Assembly: GCA_016290335.1 (NCBI GenBank)
Contig: JAEETM010000028.1
Coordinates: 1-41,993, forward strand
Length of the DNA: 41,993 nt
Direction: 5' to 3'
From: Treponema sp.
Lineage (GTDB): Bacteria; Spirochaetota; Spirochaetia; Treponematales; Treponemataceae
Below the pieces are notes generated by a model. It had not been told where the DNA came from, ran no database searches, and was given only the letters and a program-made list of their open reading frames with translations. Below, piece after piece: positions 9,458 to 17,901 of the stretch (positions are counted from its first letter, which is position 1; each line of letters opens with the position of its first letter). Made by a program: the position numbers and the translations under genes.

Positions 9458-9919
9458 TTACTCAGCATAAACTGCTGCAATTTTATCCATGCTATAATAC
9501 ATACCGTTTACAAGAATCTGTGGATTTTCCCCTCGTGTAACACCTTCCACCATTCCTTTAGCAGTTGTATCCCCAATATTCAATTCAACTGTTTTTCCTA
9601 AGGTTGAAGTTGCTTCTGAAGATGTAATATAAGAAGCAAGTTTTCCAAAGGAAGTGCTCATATTCGTCATCTGTTCAAGTGATGAGAATTGAGCCATTTG
9701 TGAAATAAACTCAGTGTTCTCCATTGGACTTGTTGGGTCCTGATTCTGCAGCTGAGCTACCAGAAGTTTAAGGAAGTCATCCTTACCAAGTGAATGGCTA
9801 GTTTGTCTTCCATTCTGAGCGTTTGCCTTATTGAAATAATTGACAGCATTATCCAGTTCAATTCTTTCGCCGGCACTCATTTGAGTATTTACGCTCCTAG
9901 GTGTGTTAAGCAGTTCCAT
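9458..9919 (-). CDS. flgD: Flagellar hook assembly (cap) protein FlgD
   Basis: FlgD caps the growing hook so that FlgE can assemble. The conserved N-terminal signature is clear (KDDFLKLLVAQLQNQDP, then MENTEFISQMAQFSSLEQM). The protein is short (153 residues), as in spirochaetes, and lacks the extended C-terminal FnIII/tudor part seen in enterobacteria. Start choice: AGAGGAG is 6 nt from the ATG at 9919; an adjacent ATG at 9922 is too close to it, and an ATG at 9967 would place the ribosome site inside the gene. It lies between fliK and flgE in one operon. Confidence 0.95.
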   Translation of the reverse strand: MELLNTPRSVNTQMSAGERIELDNAVNYFNKANAQNGRQTSHSLGKDDFLKLLVAQLQNQDPTSPMENTEFISQMAQFSSLEQMTNMSTSFGKLASYITSSEATSTLGKTVELNIGDTTAKGMVEGVTRGENPQILVNGMYYSMDKIAAVYAE

Positions 9920-10004
9920 CATTTCTCCTCTACACATATGTTTTCTATAATTTATATAATACGACACATAAAATTAGTCATATTCCAACTTTTTTATCGA
10001 CAGT

Positions 10005-11489
10005 TTACGCAACGATGTTTACAGAATATTCAGAATAATTTGCAAAATAATCATCATTCTGAATCATGCCGCTGTTATCGTCAGCACCAAAATCTTCGTA
10101 TGCTCTTCTTGCCAGGAAGTCTGAATTATCAAACCTGTTTTCAAAATCCTGCTGGGCGTTGCTGTTGGCATTACCGTTTGGATTATTGTATGAAACATCA
10201 AAGTTTGAAGTATCAAAACCGTTCTGGGCAAAAGCTTCGCGTAAGGTCTGTGCATTATCCTTGAAAACTTCCAGAGCTTCTTTTGTATTTACGGTTATAT
10301 TGGCACTGATTGTTTTTCCGTCCAATGAAAGGTGAATCTTTACACTGCCTAAATCATCCGGATGAAGGACAAGGTTGATTGTTCCCTGGTCATTGTCCTT
10401 AAGGATTATGCTGCCGGCTTTTACAAACTCAGGTGCATTCTGCTGAATCTGATTTGAAAGCATTGCCTGGAAGTTAGAGTTGTCCCCGGCTGCTGCCTGA
10501 TTGTTCAGCGAAAGGATATTGTTTTCGGCATTCTGACCATTCAGCTCCATTGTAATGGTTGCTGTATTTTTGTCGTTAATTTCTAGATTTGCATCAAGCT
10601 TAAGATTATTCTTAGGCTTAATATCTGAAGCTTTTTCTTCAACAGGCTGTTTTCTCAAATCCTTTACAGTAATTTTTCCGTCTTTATCAAGCTTGGAGAT
10701 TTTTCCGTTTTCTGACTCAAAATCCTTAAATTTAATTCCAAACTCAGAAACATTACCAGATTTGCCGGTAAGCTCAGCTGCCTCAATCAATACGTCGTCA
10801 GCTTCCTGTGAACCATCAAAACCTCTGGAATCAACTTTTACAAGGTTGTCCCCTTTGCTTTCCCCAACCTTTGCTGCAGCAAGTCCGGCTTTATCTTCTG
10901 TATTCCAGTTTACAAGCTGATTAAGCTTATTGTATTCTTCGTCGAGCCCTTCTTTTTTACCGCCAGCTGTTTTCTGTTTAGCCTGAAGCTGATTCTGCTT
11001 CTGATTTTTCTGAGAATCGTTTGCTTTTGCAGATGAAGCTTTTTCAGAATTGTTTTTTATTCCTGCTAACAGTTCTTTCTGATTTTTATCTGAAACCTTA
11101 TTCTTCGGTTCGCCATCGCTGACCTTAGCATTTTTTTCAGCATTTTCAGTTTTTTCTGCATTATTTACAGAAGAATCAGCAGGTTTTTCAGAAACTTTGT
11201 CGTCAGCAGGCTTAGAGTCACCAGCTTCTGAAGCTTTAGATTTTTCGCTGTAACGGTCGTTCTGTCCGTATTTTTCTGTCTGACTGTCTGCACTTTTTTC
11301 AACTTCAGTACGTTCATTTAAAGACATTTTATCTGTCATGCTTTCTGAACGCATTGCATCAAGCATCTGTGCAAACGATACGGTATTTGAGGAGCTTTGA
11401 TTTGATAAATTAAGATTTTGAGATACTTGTAAGTCTGGCTTCTGCTGTTGCGCAGAAGGATTTACGATGATATCTGCTATTGCCGTCAA
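10005..11489 (-). CDS. fliK: Flagellar hook-length control protein FliK
   Basis: FliK is secreted as a molecular ruler that switches export from hook to filament subunits. The C-terminal Flg_hook domain (about residues 330-430) is recognisable: TINLVLHPDDLGSVKIHL, then ISANITVNTKEALEVF and LREAFAQNGF. The long N-terminal half is Lys/Glu/Ser-rich, low in complexity and probably disordered, as expected for the ruler part. The start is a TTG at 11489 with AAGGAG 7 nt upstream. It lies between flbB and flgD, matching the spirochaetal order flbB-fliK(tap1)-flgD-flgE. Confidence 0.93.
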   Translation of the reverse strand: MTAIADIIVNPSAQQQKPDLQVSQNLNLSNQSSSNTVSFAQMLDAMRSESMTDKMSLNERTEVEKSADSQTEKYGQNDRYSEKSKASEAGDSKPADDKVSEKPADSSVNNAEKTENAEKNAKVSDGEPKNKVSDKNQKELLAGIKNNSEKASSAKANDSQKNQKQNQLQAKQKTAGGKKEGLDEEYNKLNQLVNWNTEDKAGLAAAKVGESKGDNLVKVDSRGFDGSQEADDVLIEAAELTGKSGNVSEFGIKFKDFESENGKISKLDKDGKITVKDLRKQPVEEKASDIKPKNNLKLDANLEINDKNTATITMELNGQNAENNILSLNNQAAAGDNSNFQAMLSNQIQQNAPEFVKAGSIILKDNDQGTINLVLHPDDLGSVKIHLSLDGKTISANITVNTKEALEVFKDNAQTLREAFAQNGFDTSNFDVSYNNPNGNANSNAQQDFENRFDNSDFLARRAYEDFGADDNSGMIQNDDYFANYSEYSVNIVA

Positions 11490-11547
11490 TTTGGCACTCC
11501 TTCAGTTCAAGTATAAACAAATTGAAGGATTGCCATTTGAACGTTTT

Positions 11548-12171
11548 CTATAAGCTTTCCGGTTTACTCAGCATCTTCCGCTGTATTTCTGCAGCCCGGT
11601 CAGATGGCATTAAAGAAAGCCAGTATGAACCCATAGACATTGTACCGTTTTCGGCAGCCATTTCTTCTACCTTGCGAAGAACGTCAATTACAATCTGATC
11701 ATCCATCGCAACAAGAATGCCTACCGCTGCTTCCGGTCTCATACCGTTCAGATTATTAGCAATCTGTTCAATGTTTACTTCTTTATCATCGTATTTTTTT
11801 ACGGTCAAGTTAAATGTTTTTTCTCTTTCTTCCTGATTTTTTTCGCGCTCGGCAAGCTCTGCAGCAACCTGTGCATTCTGTTTTTCAGAAGCTTCAAGGT
11901 CAGATTCACGTTTATCAAGCTCTTCCATGCGGATATCTATGGCCTGAAGCTGCTTATTAAGCCTGTCTTCGTCAAGATTTGCAGTAAGAGGGTCTGATTG
12001 TGTTGAAGTAACTGAAGTTTGAGGTTCTTTTCCAAGCAGTTTATAAACAGGTGAGAAAACAGACTTTACATGAATAATTCCAAGATAATCGAACCACAAA
12101 AGTCCGCCAGAAATCAGTATTAAAATAATCAGAATGAGTACAAATGATTTTCCGAAGTTTTTGGCTGCCAT
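11548..12171 (-). CDS. flbB: FlbB/MotE-type periplasmic flagellar collar protein
   Basis: One N-terminal transmembrane helix (SFVLILIILILISGGLLWF) is followed by a periplasmic coiled coil (about residues 65-135, Glu/Lys-rich) and a MotE/MgtE_N-like C-terminal domain (NLNGMRPEAAVGILVAMDDQ, with AAEIQRKM). In Borrelia FlbB organises the spirochaete-specific collar around the motor and helps recruit stators. Length and position directly before fliK fit that family. GAGGGG precedes the ATG at 12171. It is the first gene of the operon, with a promoter in the tail of the hexokinase gene. Confidence 0.88.
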   Translation of the reverse strand: MAAKNFGKSFVLILIILILISGGLLWFDYLGIIHVKSVFSPVYKLLGKEPQTSVTSTQSDPLTANLDEDRLNKQLQAIDIRMEELDKRESDLEASEKQNAQVAAELAEREKNQEEREKTFNLTVKKYDDKEVNIEQIANNLNGMRPEAAVGILVAMDDQIVIDVLRKVEEMAAENGTMSMGSYWLSLMPSDRAAEIQRKMLSKPESL

Positions 12172-12201
12172 TTTCCCCTCAACTTATTGCAATATACCCA
12201 A

Positions 12202-12230
12202 ATTATACCACACTAATTCTAATCAATCAA
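12202..12230 (-). promoter_or_regulatory. Promoter of the flbB-fliK-flgD-flgE operon
   Basis: TTGATT (12230-12225), a 17-nt spacer ending TGG, and a perfect TATAAT (12207-12202), so an extended -10 element. It overlaps the stop codon of the hexokinase gene. No sigma28- or sigma54-type box was seen, so the operon appears to use the housekeeping sigma factor. Confidence 0.8.
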
Positions 12231-13514
12231 ACCCGAAATAGCTGCACCAAGCGTAATATCATTATCGCAGGAAACAATTTCCCAGTAAATGCCCAGCTTA
12301 TTAGTTAAAAGCTCATCAAGATAGCCACTTACACGGTCTTTAATAAAGTGAGTTTTATAAAAGGTTGAACCATTGCACAGAATGCTTATTGGCCTTGAAG
12401 CATTCTTTCCTTCGCCAGTCTGAATTGAACATGCCATAAGAATTGCAGCAGAATACCTTGCAGAACGCTCTACAATTGCATCAAACAGCTGATAAAGCTT
12501 GTCGTAATCTTCTTCGGTACCAAACTCGGCAGCAGCCTTACCGACAGGGTTTTCCGTGCTGTAAGGTGCATGGAGGAAGCCGTCCATTTCTATAAGTGTG
12601 AGTGACGGGATTTTCAACAGGGCGTCGTTCAGTTTTTCAGAGAAAAGCTTTTCTTTTGCGGCTGTATGCATTGCAATGCAGGAAACCGGTCCAAGATAAG
12701 CACCAGAACAAAGCTTTTCCATAAAGAAAGTGCCCGGGCTTACGGTTGTTTTATCAAACTCAATGTCAAAGTCTGAGCGGTTAACGCCCTTGAACTTACC
12801 TGATTCACATACAATTATCTGTTTTTTGATTCCACAGCAGCTGCATTCCGGCTGAATATAAGCTGCATTCATGCCGGTTCCCAAAATGTAACCGATATAT
12901 GAAGAATAATTGTTTCCCGAACCGGCACACGCTGCACCTGCAAGAAGCGCGGCTACAGTATCGTTGCAGAGCGTTATGCGGTTGATTGTGTTCCAGCCGC
13001 GCGCAGAAAGAGCTTTTTTAAGCTCCTCGCCTACTTTGCTGCCAACAACTTCAGGGGCTTTAACTTCCTTGGAAAAACCAAGAAGTATACCGTCGCCGTT
13101 TTCCTGTATTTCCATAGGGTAAGAAAAACAGAAACCAATGCGGTCGGATTTATTCTTTAAGTGTTCAAGATTTGTAGCAATCTGGTCAAAGAAGTCCTTT
13201 TTATTCAGCTCTTTTTCTATTCCAGGCATTTTTGTTTTTTCCATGTCTGAAATGGAAGCAACACCATTCTGGTCAAAAGAAACAAGGCAGGAACGGAAGT
13301 TTGTTCCACCCGCATCAATAACAATTACAGATTTTCCTTTTGCAGATGTTTCCGGCGGATTACAATAGGTTTTTATCATATCCTGGTCGGAATCTTTACC
13401 GCCGGATTTAAGGCCTTTTCGCATATCGTCAAGAACTGCGTATGCAACAGAAAGTACATCGGCATGATTTACAAAATTATGTCTGCTTAAAAAAGAGCTG
13501 ATTGCTGTGTTCAT
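12219..13514 (-). CDS. Hexokinase (eukaryote-like family)
   Basis: It phosphorylates glucose or related hexoses with ATP at the start of glycolysis. Motifs of the hexokinase family are visible: VIDAGGTNFRSC (phosphate-binding loop), GFCFSYPME (sugar-binding segment), LCNDTVAALLAG (catalytic Asp) and GYILGTGMNAAYIQ. Its 431 residues match a single-domain hexokinase and not the shorter bacterial ROK or Glk types; treponemes are known to carry this family. AGAGGA precedes the ATG. Its own promoter is an extended TGATATAAT element. It lies directly upstream of the flagellar operon but appears to be separately transcribed. Confidence 0.92.
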   Translation of the reverse strand: MNTAISSFLSRHNFVNHADVLSVAYAVLDDMRKGLKSGGKDSDQDMIKTYCNPPETSAKGKSVIVIDAGGTNFRSCLVSFDQNGVASISDMEKTKMPGIEKELNKKDFFDQIATNLEHLKNKSDRIGFCFSYPMEIQENGDGILLGFSKEVKAPEVVGSKVGEELKKALSARGWNTINRITLCNDTVAALLAGAACAGSGNNYSSYIGYILGTGMNAAYIQPECSCCGIKKQIIVCESGKFKGVNRSDFDIEFDKTTVSPGTFFMEKLCSGAYLGPVSCIAMHTAAKEKLFSEKLNDALLKIPSLTLIEMDGFLHAPYSTENPVGKAAAEFGTEEDYDKLYQLFDAIVERSARYSAAILMACSIQTGEGKNASRPISILCNGSTFYKTHFIKDRVSGYLDELLTNKLGIYWEIVSCDNDITLGAAISGLID

Positions 13515-13534
13515 AGTATATTCCTCTGATGCTT

Positions 13535-13564
13535 ATTATATCAGTTTTAGGACCTAATTCGCAA
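13535..13564 (-). promoter_or_regulatory. Promoter of the hexokinase gene
   Basis: TTGCGA (13564-13559), an 18-nt spacer and TATAAT (13540-13535) preceded by TGA, an extended -10. The -35 box lies partly in the 3' end of the preceding gene. Confidence 0.7.
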
Positions 13565-15122
13565 TATCATAATAGATTATGATGACAGTAGAACCGTCTC
13601 CGGCAATCGGCAGCTGTTCAAAATCCATTCGTGCAACATAACCAGGAAGTTCAAGAGGTACAGCCTCTGTAAGCTCTCCTGTAGTTCCTGTAAGAGTTTG
13701 TGTATAAGAACTTCTTCTGGAATAACCTGAACCATTTGTATTCTGTAAATAACACTCAACCTTATATTGTGTGTTATTTTTTGGAGTCCATTGAGCAATA
13801 TGCTCTGCACTTGATGTATATGTTTCTGGTAAAGCAGGTTCCCAGGCAGTAAAGGTATATCCTGATCTTGATGGAGTAGCAATAACAGGAAAATCAGTTC
13901 CATAACGACCTGAAAGAGTTCTGATTATTTCTCCATTACTTTTTAATACAACACTGCATAGATTTCTATCATAATAAAGCTTTATAACTGTACTTCCATC
14001 TGGTTTTATAGTTACCGGAGTAAACTCCTTTACGGTAAATCCTTCGTATGGTGGCGGTGTTATACTTGGAGTACTATCTGTAGTTCCTGTAAATGTATTA
14101 TCACTTTCCTTTACATAATCATTCAGATTCAGATTTTGCAGATAGTATTCAACCTTGTACTGTGTATTTGTGGCAGGAAGCCATACAGCAGAGTATTCTT
14201 TGTTAGAGGTTGTATTAAATGTCTGCGGTAATTCAGGATTCCATCTGCTGAAAGTATAGCCTTGTTTTACTGGTGTTTGAACAGCTGGTAAAGCTGCTCC
14301 ATATTTTCCTTGAATAGATTCAATTGTATTTCCACCATTTGTATTAAATGAGAATGTATATATGTTTCTGTCGTAAAAAATCGTAACTACAGTTGAACCA
14401 TCTGGATCTATATATTTTTGTGTAATCGGTAGTTTTGCTGTAAAGCCTGGATAATTCTTTGGTTCTGCTGTTGTTCTTCGGTTAGCAGGAGCAGTTTTTA
14501 CCTCATCTTCCTTAAAGGTATAATTATTATCATTTATATTCTGTATCTTATGCTGAACAGTATAATCTGCATCCGCACTTCTCCATACTGCTGTAAAAGT
14601 CATATTGCTTGAAAAGCTTTCAGGTATTGTAGAAGGTTCCCATCTTTCAAAAAAAGCATCTTCTCTTTCTGGAGTTGGAATCTCTCTTCTAGGCACTTGC
14701 TGTTCATATTTTCCCTTTATTTCTTTTATAATTTCATTATTGTCTTTAAAAGTATAGGTATATTTTTTTCTGTAGTATTCTATTATTACAGTCGTTCTCA
14801 CTATTATATCGTTATCTTCTTCATCTTTTATTGTCTGCTCTTTTCTAATTACTTTCTGCTGATAATACTGTGGATCAAAACCATCATAACGTGAGGTTGT
14901 TAAAGGTCTGGCGACTGTCATATCACCAACAAAACCATTCTTTATTTCTACTTCATCCTCTTCTTTATCAAAAGTACCATCCACTTTTTCGCGACGGTGA
15001 TGAACTTCGTATTTTGTTTCTACCTTTTCAGCTTTAGTTGTATTTAAAGGATTTTCACAATCAGAAAACAAAATTATAAACAACGGTAATATAAATAATA
15101 TTCTGAATCTATTCTTTTTCAT
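13554..15122 (-). CDS. Putative surface lipoprotein with InlB-type B-repeats
   Basis: The start is the ATG at 15122, preceded by GTGGAG; the upstream in-frame start at 15176 lies on the promoter. The first 21 residues form a lipoprotein signal ending LFSDC, with Cys22 the probable lipid anchor; Asp at -1 is atypical but tolerated in loose spirochaetal lipoboxes. The rest alternates two repeat types with a period near 133 residues. Listeria-Bacteroides (InlB B) repeats begin near 121, 254 and 389, with patterns such as GGNTIESIQGKYG, GYTFSRW and SAVW. MucBP-like segments begin near 36, 187, 320 and 451, with TQYKVEYYLQN, GSTVI and IYYD. Such proteins are usually cell-surface binding or adhesion proteins; the ligand here is unknown. 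It ends in the last repeat with no other anchor. Confidence 0.85.
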   Translation of the reverse strand: MKKNRFRILFILPLFIILFSDCENPLNTTKAEKVETKYEVHHRREKVDGTFDKEEDEVEIKNGFVGDMTVARPLTTSRYDGFDPQYYQQKVIRKEQTIKDEEDNDIIVRTTVIIEYYRKKYTYTFKDNNEIIKEIKGKYEQQVPRREIPTPEREDAFFERWEPSTIPESFSSNMTFTAVWRSADADYTVQHKIQNINDNNYTFKEDEVKTAPANRRTTAEPKNYPGFTAKLPITQKYIDPDGSTVVTIFYDRNIYTFSFNTNGGNTIESIQGKYGAALPAVQTPVKQGYTFSRWNPELPQTFNTTSNKEYSAVWLPATNTQYKVEYYLQNLNLNDYVKESDNTFTGTTDSTPSITPPPYEGFTVKEFTPVTIKPDGSTVIKLYYDRNLCSVVLKSNGEIIRTLSGRYGTDFPVIATPSRSGYTFTAWEPALPETYTSSAEHIAQWTPKNNTQYKVECYLQNTNGSGYSRRSSYTQTLTGTTGELTEAVPLELPGYVARMDFEQLPIAGDGSTVIIIYYDIAN

Positions 15123-15147
15123 ACAAAGTTCTCCACTATACAGTAAA

Positions 15148-15176
15148 ATGATAATTCCTATTAAGAAATTCGTCAA
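15148..15176 (-). promoter_or_regulatory. Promoter of the repeat lipoprotein gene
   Basis: TTGACG (15176-15171), a 17-nt spacer and TATCAT (15153-15148), about 25 nt before the ATG at 15122. Confidence 0.7.
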
Positions 15177-15191
15177 ATCTTTTTAAAAGTA

Positions 15192-15220
15192 TTAAAAATC
15201 CTCTATAAAAATGGTATTAT
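15192..15220 (+). promoter_or_regulatory. Candidate leaderless promoter of the rlmK-like gene
   Basis: TTAAAA (15192-15197), a 17-nt spacer and TATTAT (15215-15220). Seven bases separate the -10 box from the ATG at 15228, and no ribosome-binding site is visible. Confidence 0.5.
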
Positions 15221-15227
15221 ATCATTT

Positions 15228-16442
15228 ATGGATAAGAAAATTGAAAATAAAACACAGTATCAGGCTGAGCTTTTTGCAAACAGGCTCAGAAAAAAATATA
15301 AACCGCTCAAAAAATGGGCACGCAAGAACAGGATTTCGTGCTACAGGGTTTACGACAGGGACATTCCTGAAATACCGGTAAGCCTTGATGTTTACGAGCT
15401 GCTTCCTTCAGAAATCAATTCGCAGCTTGAATGTGCCCATTTTATGCACGAACAGAATGCACAGCTTTCGGCAAACAATTATGCTGTAGAAGCCGAAGTT
15501 CGCAGCAGAACTTATGTCATTCTTTATCTTTATGAACGCCCTTACGAAAAGGATGATGCAGAAGAACGAATCTGGCTTAACGCAATGGCAGAATCAGCTG
15601 CAGGCGTACTCGGTATAGAAGAATCTCATTTTGTAAAGAAAATGCGCAGTCATAAAAGTCACAAAAACAAGAATACAGAACAGGCTTTAGAAAATGAAGA
15701 TGAAGCATCTTCTAAAACAGAAGTACAGTATCAGAAAAACAGTACCGCCGCTTTTGAAGAGAAAGCTTTCCAGCATATTGAAGGAAATACACAGGAGCTC
15801 GGTCAGATTTTCCATATTGATTTAACTACTTATCTTGATACAGGACTTTTTCTTGACCACCGTGCGCTCCGTTCTGCAATACGGGACAAGACTTCTAAAA
15901 AACGCGTGCTGAATCTTTTCTGTTATACAGGAAGTTTTTCTGTTTATGCGGCGCAGGGAAATGCAAGCTATGTAGAATCGGTTGATTTGTCGAATACGTA
16001 TTTGAACTGGGCAAAAGAAAACATGGAAATGAACGGTTTTGATGATGAAAAACGCTATGTTTACACAAAACAGGATTGCGTACGTTTTTTACAACAGAAA
16101 GCAGTTGCAGCAAAATCAGGAAAGCTTTTACCGGAAGATTTGTATGATGTCATCATTCTGGACCCGCCAACCTTCTCCAACAGCAAAAGCACTCAGGACA
16201 TTATGGATATAAACCGTGACTGGCCGCAGCTTGTAAAGGATTGTCTTAATATTTTGAATCCGGGTGGAGTACTTTATTTCAGCACCAATTCTGAAAGGCT
16301 GAAGTTTGATGTTACAAAGATTCCGCCAAAAACTGCTGCAGGACTTGAGTTTACCTGCGAAGATATTACATCAAAAACTATTCCACAGGATTTTGAAGGC
16401 AAAAAGCCGCACAGATGCTGGAAGATCACAATAAGCAAGTAA
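15228..16442 (+). CDS. rlmK: RlmK-like 23S rRNA (guanine-N7) methyltransferase
   Basis: It resembles the C-terminal RlmK half of the E. coli RlmKL fusion, which makes m7G2069 in 23S rRNA. The N-terminal part has the matching FANRLRKKYKPLKKWARK and CYRVYDRDIPE segments. The Rossmann methyltransferase core shows VLNLFCYTGSFSVYAA (SAM loop), the acidic residue in ESVDLS, and the catalytic-type ILDPPTFSNSK motif. The RlmL half (THUMP domain) is absent, so this is a stand-alone RlmK. An insertion of about 40 polar residues (near 140-180) before the core is unusual. The related RlmI family is the main alternative. It is the only plus-strand gene between 2.2 and 28 kb; no Shine-Dalgarno sequence precedes the ATG. 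Confidence 0.82.
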   Translation: MDKKIENKTQYQAELFANRLRKKYKPLKKWARKNRISCYRVYDRDIPEIPVSLDVYELLPSEINSQLECAHFMHEQNAQLSANNYAVEAEVRSRTYVILYLYERPYEKDDAEERIWLNAMAESAAGVLGIEESHFVKKMRSHKSHKNKNTEQALENEDEASSKTEVQYQKNSTAAFEEKAFQHIEGNTQELGQIFHIDLTTYLDTGLFLDHRALRSAIRDKTSKKRVLNLFCYTGSFSVYAAQGNASYVESVDLSNTYLNWAKENMEMNGFDDEKRYVYTKQDCVRFLQQKAVAAKSGKLLPEDLYDVIILDPPTFSNSKSTQDIMDINRDWPQLVKDCLNILNPGGVLYFSTNSERLKFDVTKIPPKTAAGLEFTCEDITSKTIPQDFEGKKPHRCWKITISK

Positions 16443-16458
16443 AAGGCATTCGGACCAA

Positions 16459-16491
16459 AAAAAAGATGATTGCCAAGCAATCATCTTTTTT
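16459..16491. terminator. Bidirectional terminator between rlmK and rpmE
   Basis: Stem GATGATTGC/GCAATCATC (16465-16473, 16477-16485) with a 3-nt loop, flanked by an A-run and a T-run. It can serve the converging genes on both strands. Confidence 0.9.
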
Positions 16492-16498
16492 ACAGTTC

Positions 16499-16708
16499 TT
16501 ATTTTTCTGTCTTGATACCGTATCTCTTGTTGAAGCGGTCAATTCGTCCGGCAGTATCAACAAGCTTCTGCTTTCCAGTATAGAATGGATGACAGGCAGA
16601 ACAGATTTCAACGTGGATGTTTTCAACAGTTGAACGTGTTTCAATTACGTTACCGCAAACGCAGGTAATCTTTGTAAGTTTGTAGTTAGGATGGATTCCC
16701 TTTTTCAT
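16499..16708 (-). CDS. rpmE: Ribosomal protein L31 (zinc-binding type)
   Basis: Large-subunit protein L31, 69 residues. It keeps the Cys pairs of the zinc-binding form (CVCG near residue 17, and CSACH), so it is the C+ version, with the typical MKKGIHPNY start and HPFYTGKQK...DRFNKRYG end. The start is the ATG at 16708 with AGGAG 8 nt upstream; an in-frame start at 16753 lacks L31 similarity. A leader of roughly 100 nt is likely. Confidence 0.96.
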   Translation of the reverse strand: MKKGIHPNYKLTKITCVCGNVIETRSTVENIHVEICSACHPFYTGKQKLVDTAGRIDRFNKRYGIKTEK

Positions 16709-16885
16709 TGTATAACTCCTGTTATCTTGCCCGATATTACGCCCAGCAGCCACTAGCTTGAACTTAAAACAGAACTTCTATCATTCCGCCACTGTCAGCA
16801 AAAATAAAAAAAATAATATCACAAGAAATAATAAACAATAATAATTGAAAATTAAGTTTTAATCAATAGTAGTACTATTTCTAAA
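16709..16885 (-). promoter_or_regulatory. rpmE promoter and long leader
   Basis: An extended -10 element, TGATATTAT (TATTAT at 16818-16813), has a weak -35 (TTATTG). It predicts a transcript start near 16806 and a leader of about 98 nt before the ATG at 16708. The leader is GC-richer than its surroundings (around 16735-16800), as if structured. Autoregulatory leaders are known for L31 in other phyla; this one is unassigned. The rest of the gap up to 16885 is AT-rich, with no recognisable feature. Confidence 0.45.
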
Positions 16886-17884
16886 CTATTTCCCTCTTGC
16901 TTCGTTCTGGCGCTTAAGCTTTTCGCTCATATTTATTTCGTAGTTAATGTCGTCGCGTAGGCGGATAGCTTTTTTGTGTCCGGTTTTCTGTACTAATTCT
17001 TCTGCAAGAGTTCTGGCTTCTTCATATTTTCCCTGAGCTTCCAGTATTGCGGCTGCATTATAACCAGCTTCAAAAAGACCTGTTGATTTATATACAGAAT
17101 CAAACATTTCACGACTCTGCTCTATTGAACCATTTTTTGCAAGCTTATTTGCTTCTTCCATTCTTGGATCTTTACTCTTATCCTTCATAAGCACAATCGA
17201 CTTATTTACATTGTAAGGCTGTACCTTTCGTACAATGGAAGCCATTTCGCTGTCAATATTACCTCTGAACATAGACAATTCTGTTGGAACAGATTTTTGT
17301 TCTTCATAAGCATCAGAAGTTGAAGAACCAGAGAAATATGAAGAATAATAAACCTGGCTCGTATTTCCATCTACAATCTGATATTCAAAAGTATAACTGG
17401 CTTTTCTGTAGTAAACATCTTCTAATACAGTTTTTTCACCATGTTTAACTTTTCTTGTATCGTGTTTAATTTCAGAATGAAAGCTTCCCAATTTACCGGT
17501 AACGTAAACATCAGCAGGAGAATCATAACCTCTGTCAACAGCGGATTTTACTGCATCAGAATTAATAAGCTTAAGGTAATCAGAACCGGCAAAATCAGCT
17601 TCAAGAGTTTTATGCATATAATTAACAAAATCACGCTGATCCTTGTCTTCTGTAATCATGCTTACAAAAAAATCCAGGACTGGATAACGTCCACCGGTAA
17701 ACTTTTTGTTGGAAAAACCTGTAGTTCCAAAAGGCAATACAGCAATGGAAGTTGCACCATTCAAATCAAGCTCAGCTGGACGTGTAATATTAAGGTTTAA
17801 AGTTGTTGCACAACTTGTAAAAAGCATAATGAATAATGCAGAAACAGTAATGATTATATTTCTAGTTATAGTATTCTTTTTCAT
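16886..17884 (-). CDS. Putative lipoprotein with TPR-like C-terminus
   Basis: The start is the ATG at 17884 (TGGAG just upstream). Signal peptide and lipobox LFTSC, with lipidated Cys25. The middle has a beta-rich domain beginning SIAVLPFGTTGF, resembling the entry strand of CsgG/FlgO-like or related treponemal outer-membrane-associated lipoproteins, followed by an aromatic-rich region (YTFEYQIVDG). The last ~100 residues form about two TPR-like helical pairs (EANKLAKNGSIEQSREMF, AAAILEAQGKYEEARTLAEEL). I cannot assign a function. It starts 17 bp after the upstream gene, so the two are probably cotranscribed. Confidence 0.82.
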   Translation of the reverse strand: MKKNTITRNIIITVSALFIMLFTSCATTLNLNITRPAELDLNGATSIAVLPFGTTGFSNKKFTGGRYPVLDFFVSMITEDKDQRDFVNYMHKTLEADFAGSDYLKLINSDAVKSAVDRGYDSPADVYVTGKLGSFHSEIKHDTRKVKHGEKTVLEDVYYRKASYTFEYQIVDGNTSQVYYSSYFSGSSTSDAYEEQKSVPTELSMFRGNIDSEMASIVRKVQPYNVNKSIVLMKDKSKDPRMEEANKLAKNGSIEQSREMFDSVYKSTGLFEAGYNAAAILEAQGKYEEARTLAEELVQKTGHKKAIRLRDDINYEINMSEKLKRQNEARGK

Positions 17885-17901
17885 TCTTTTCTCCAGAACT
17901 T

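Noticed and set aside
10555..10920. Plus-strand open frames opposite fliK, also around 10066-10335 and 9794-10264
   Set aside because: They mirror the codon use of the real minus-strand genes, have no ribosome sites and show no known domains.
16735..16800. tRNA-Leu-like stretch (GTGGCGGAATGATAGA) in the rpmE leader
   Set aside because: The D-stem and anticodon stem do not pair and no acceptor stem closes, so it is not a tRNA gene; kept only as part of the leader.
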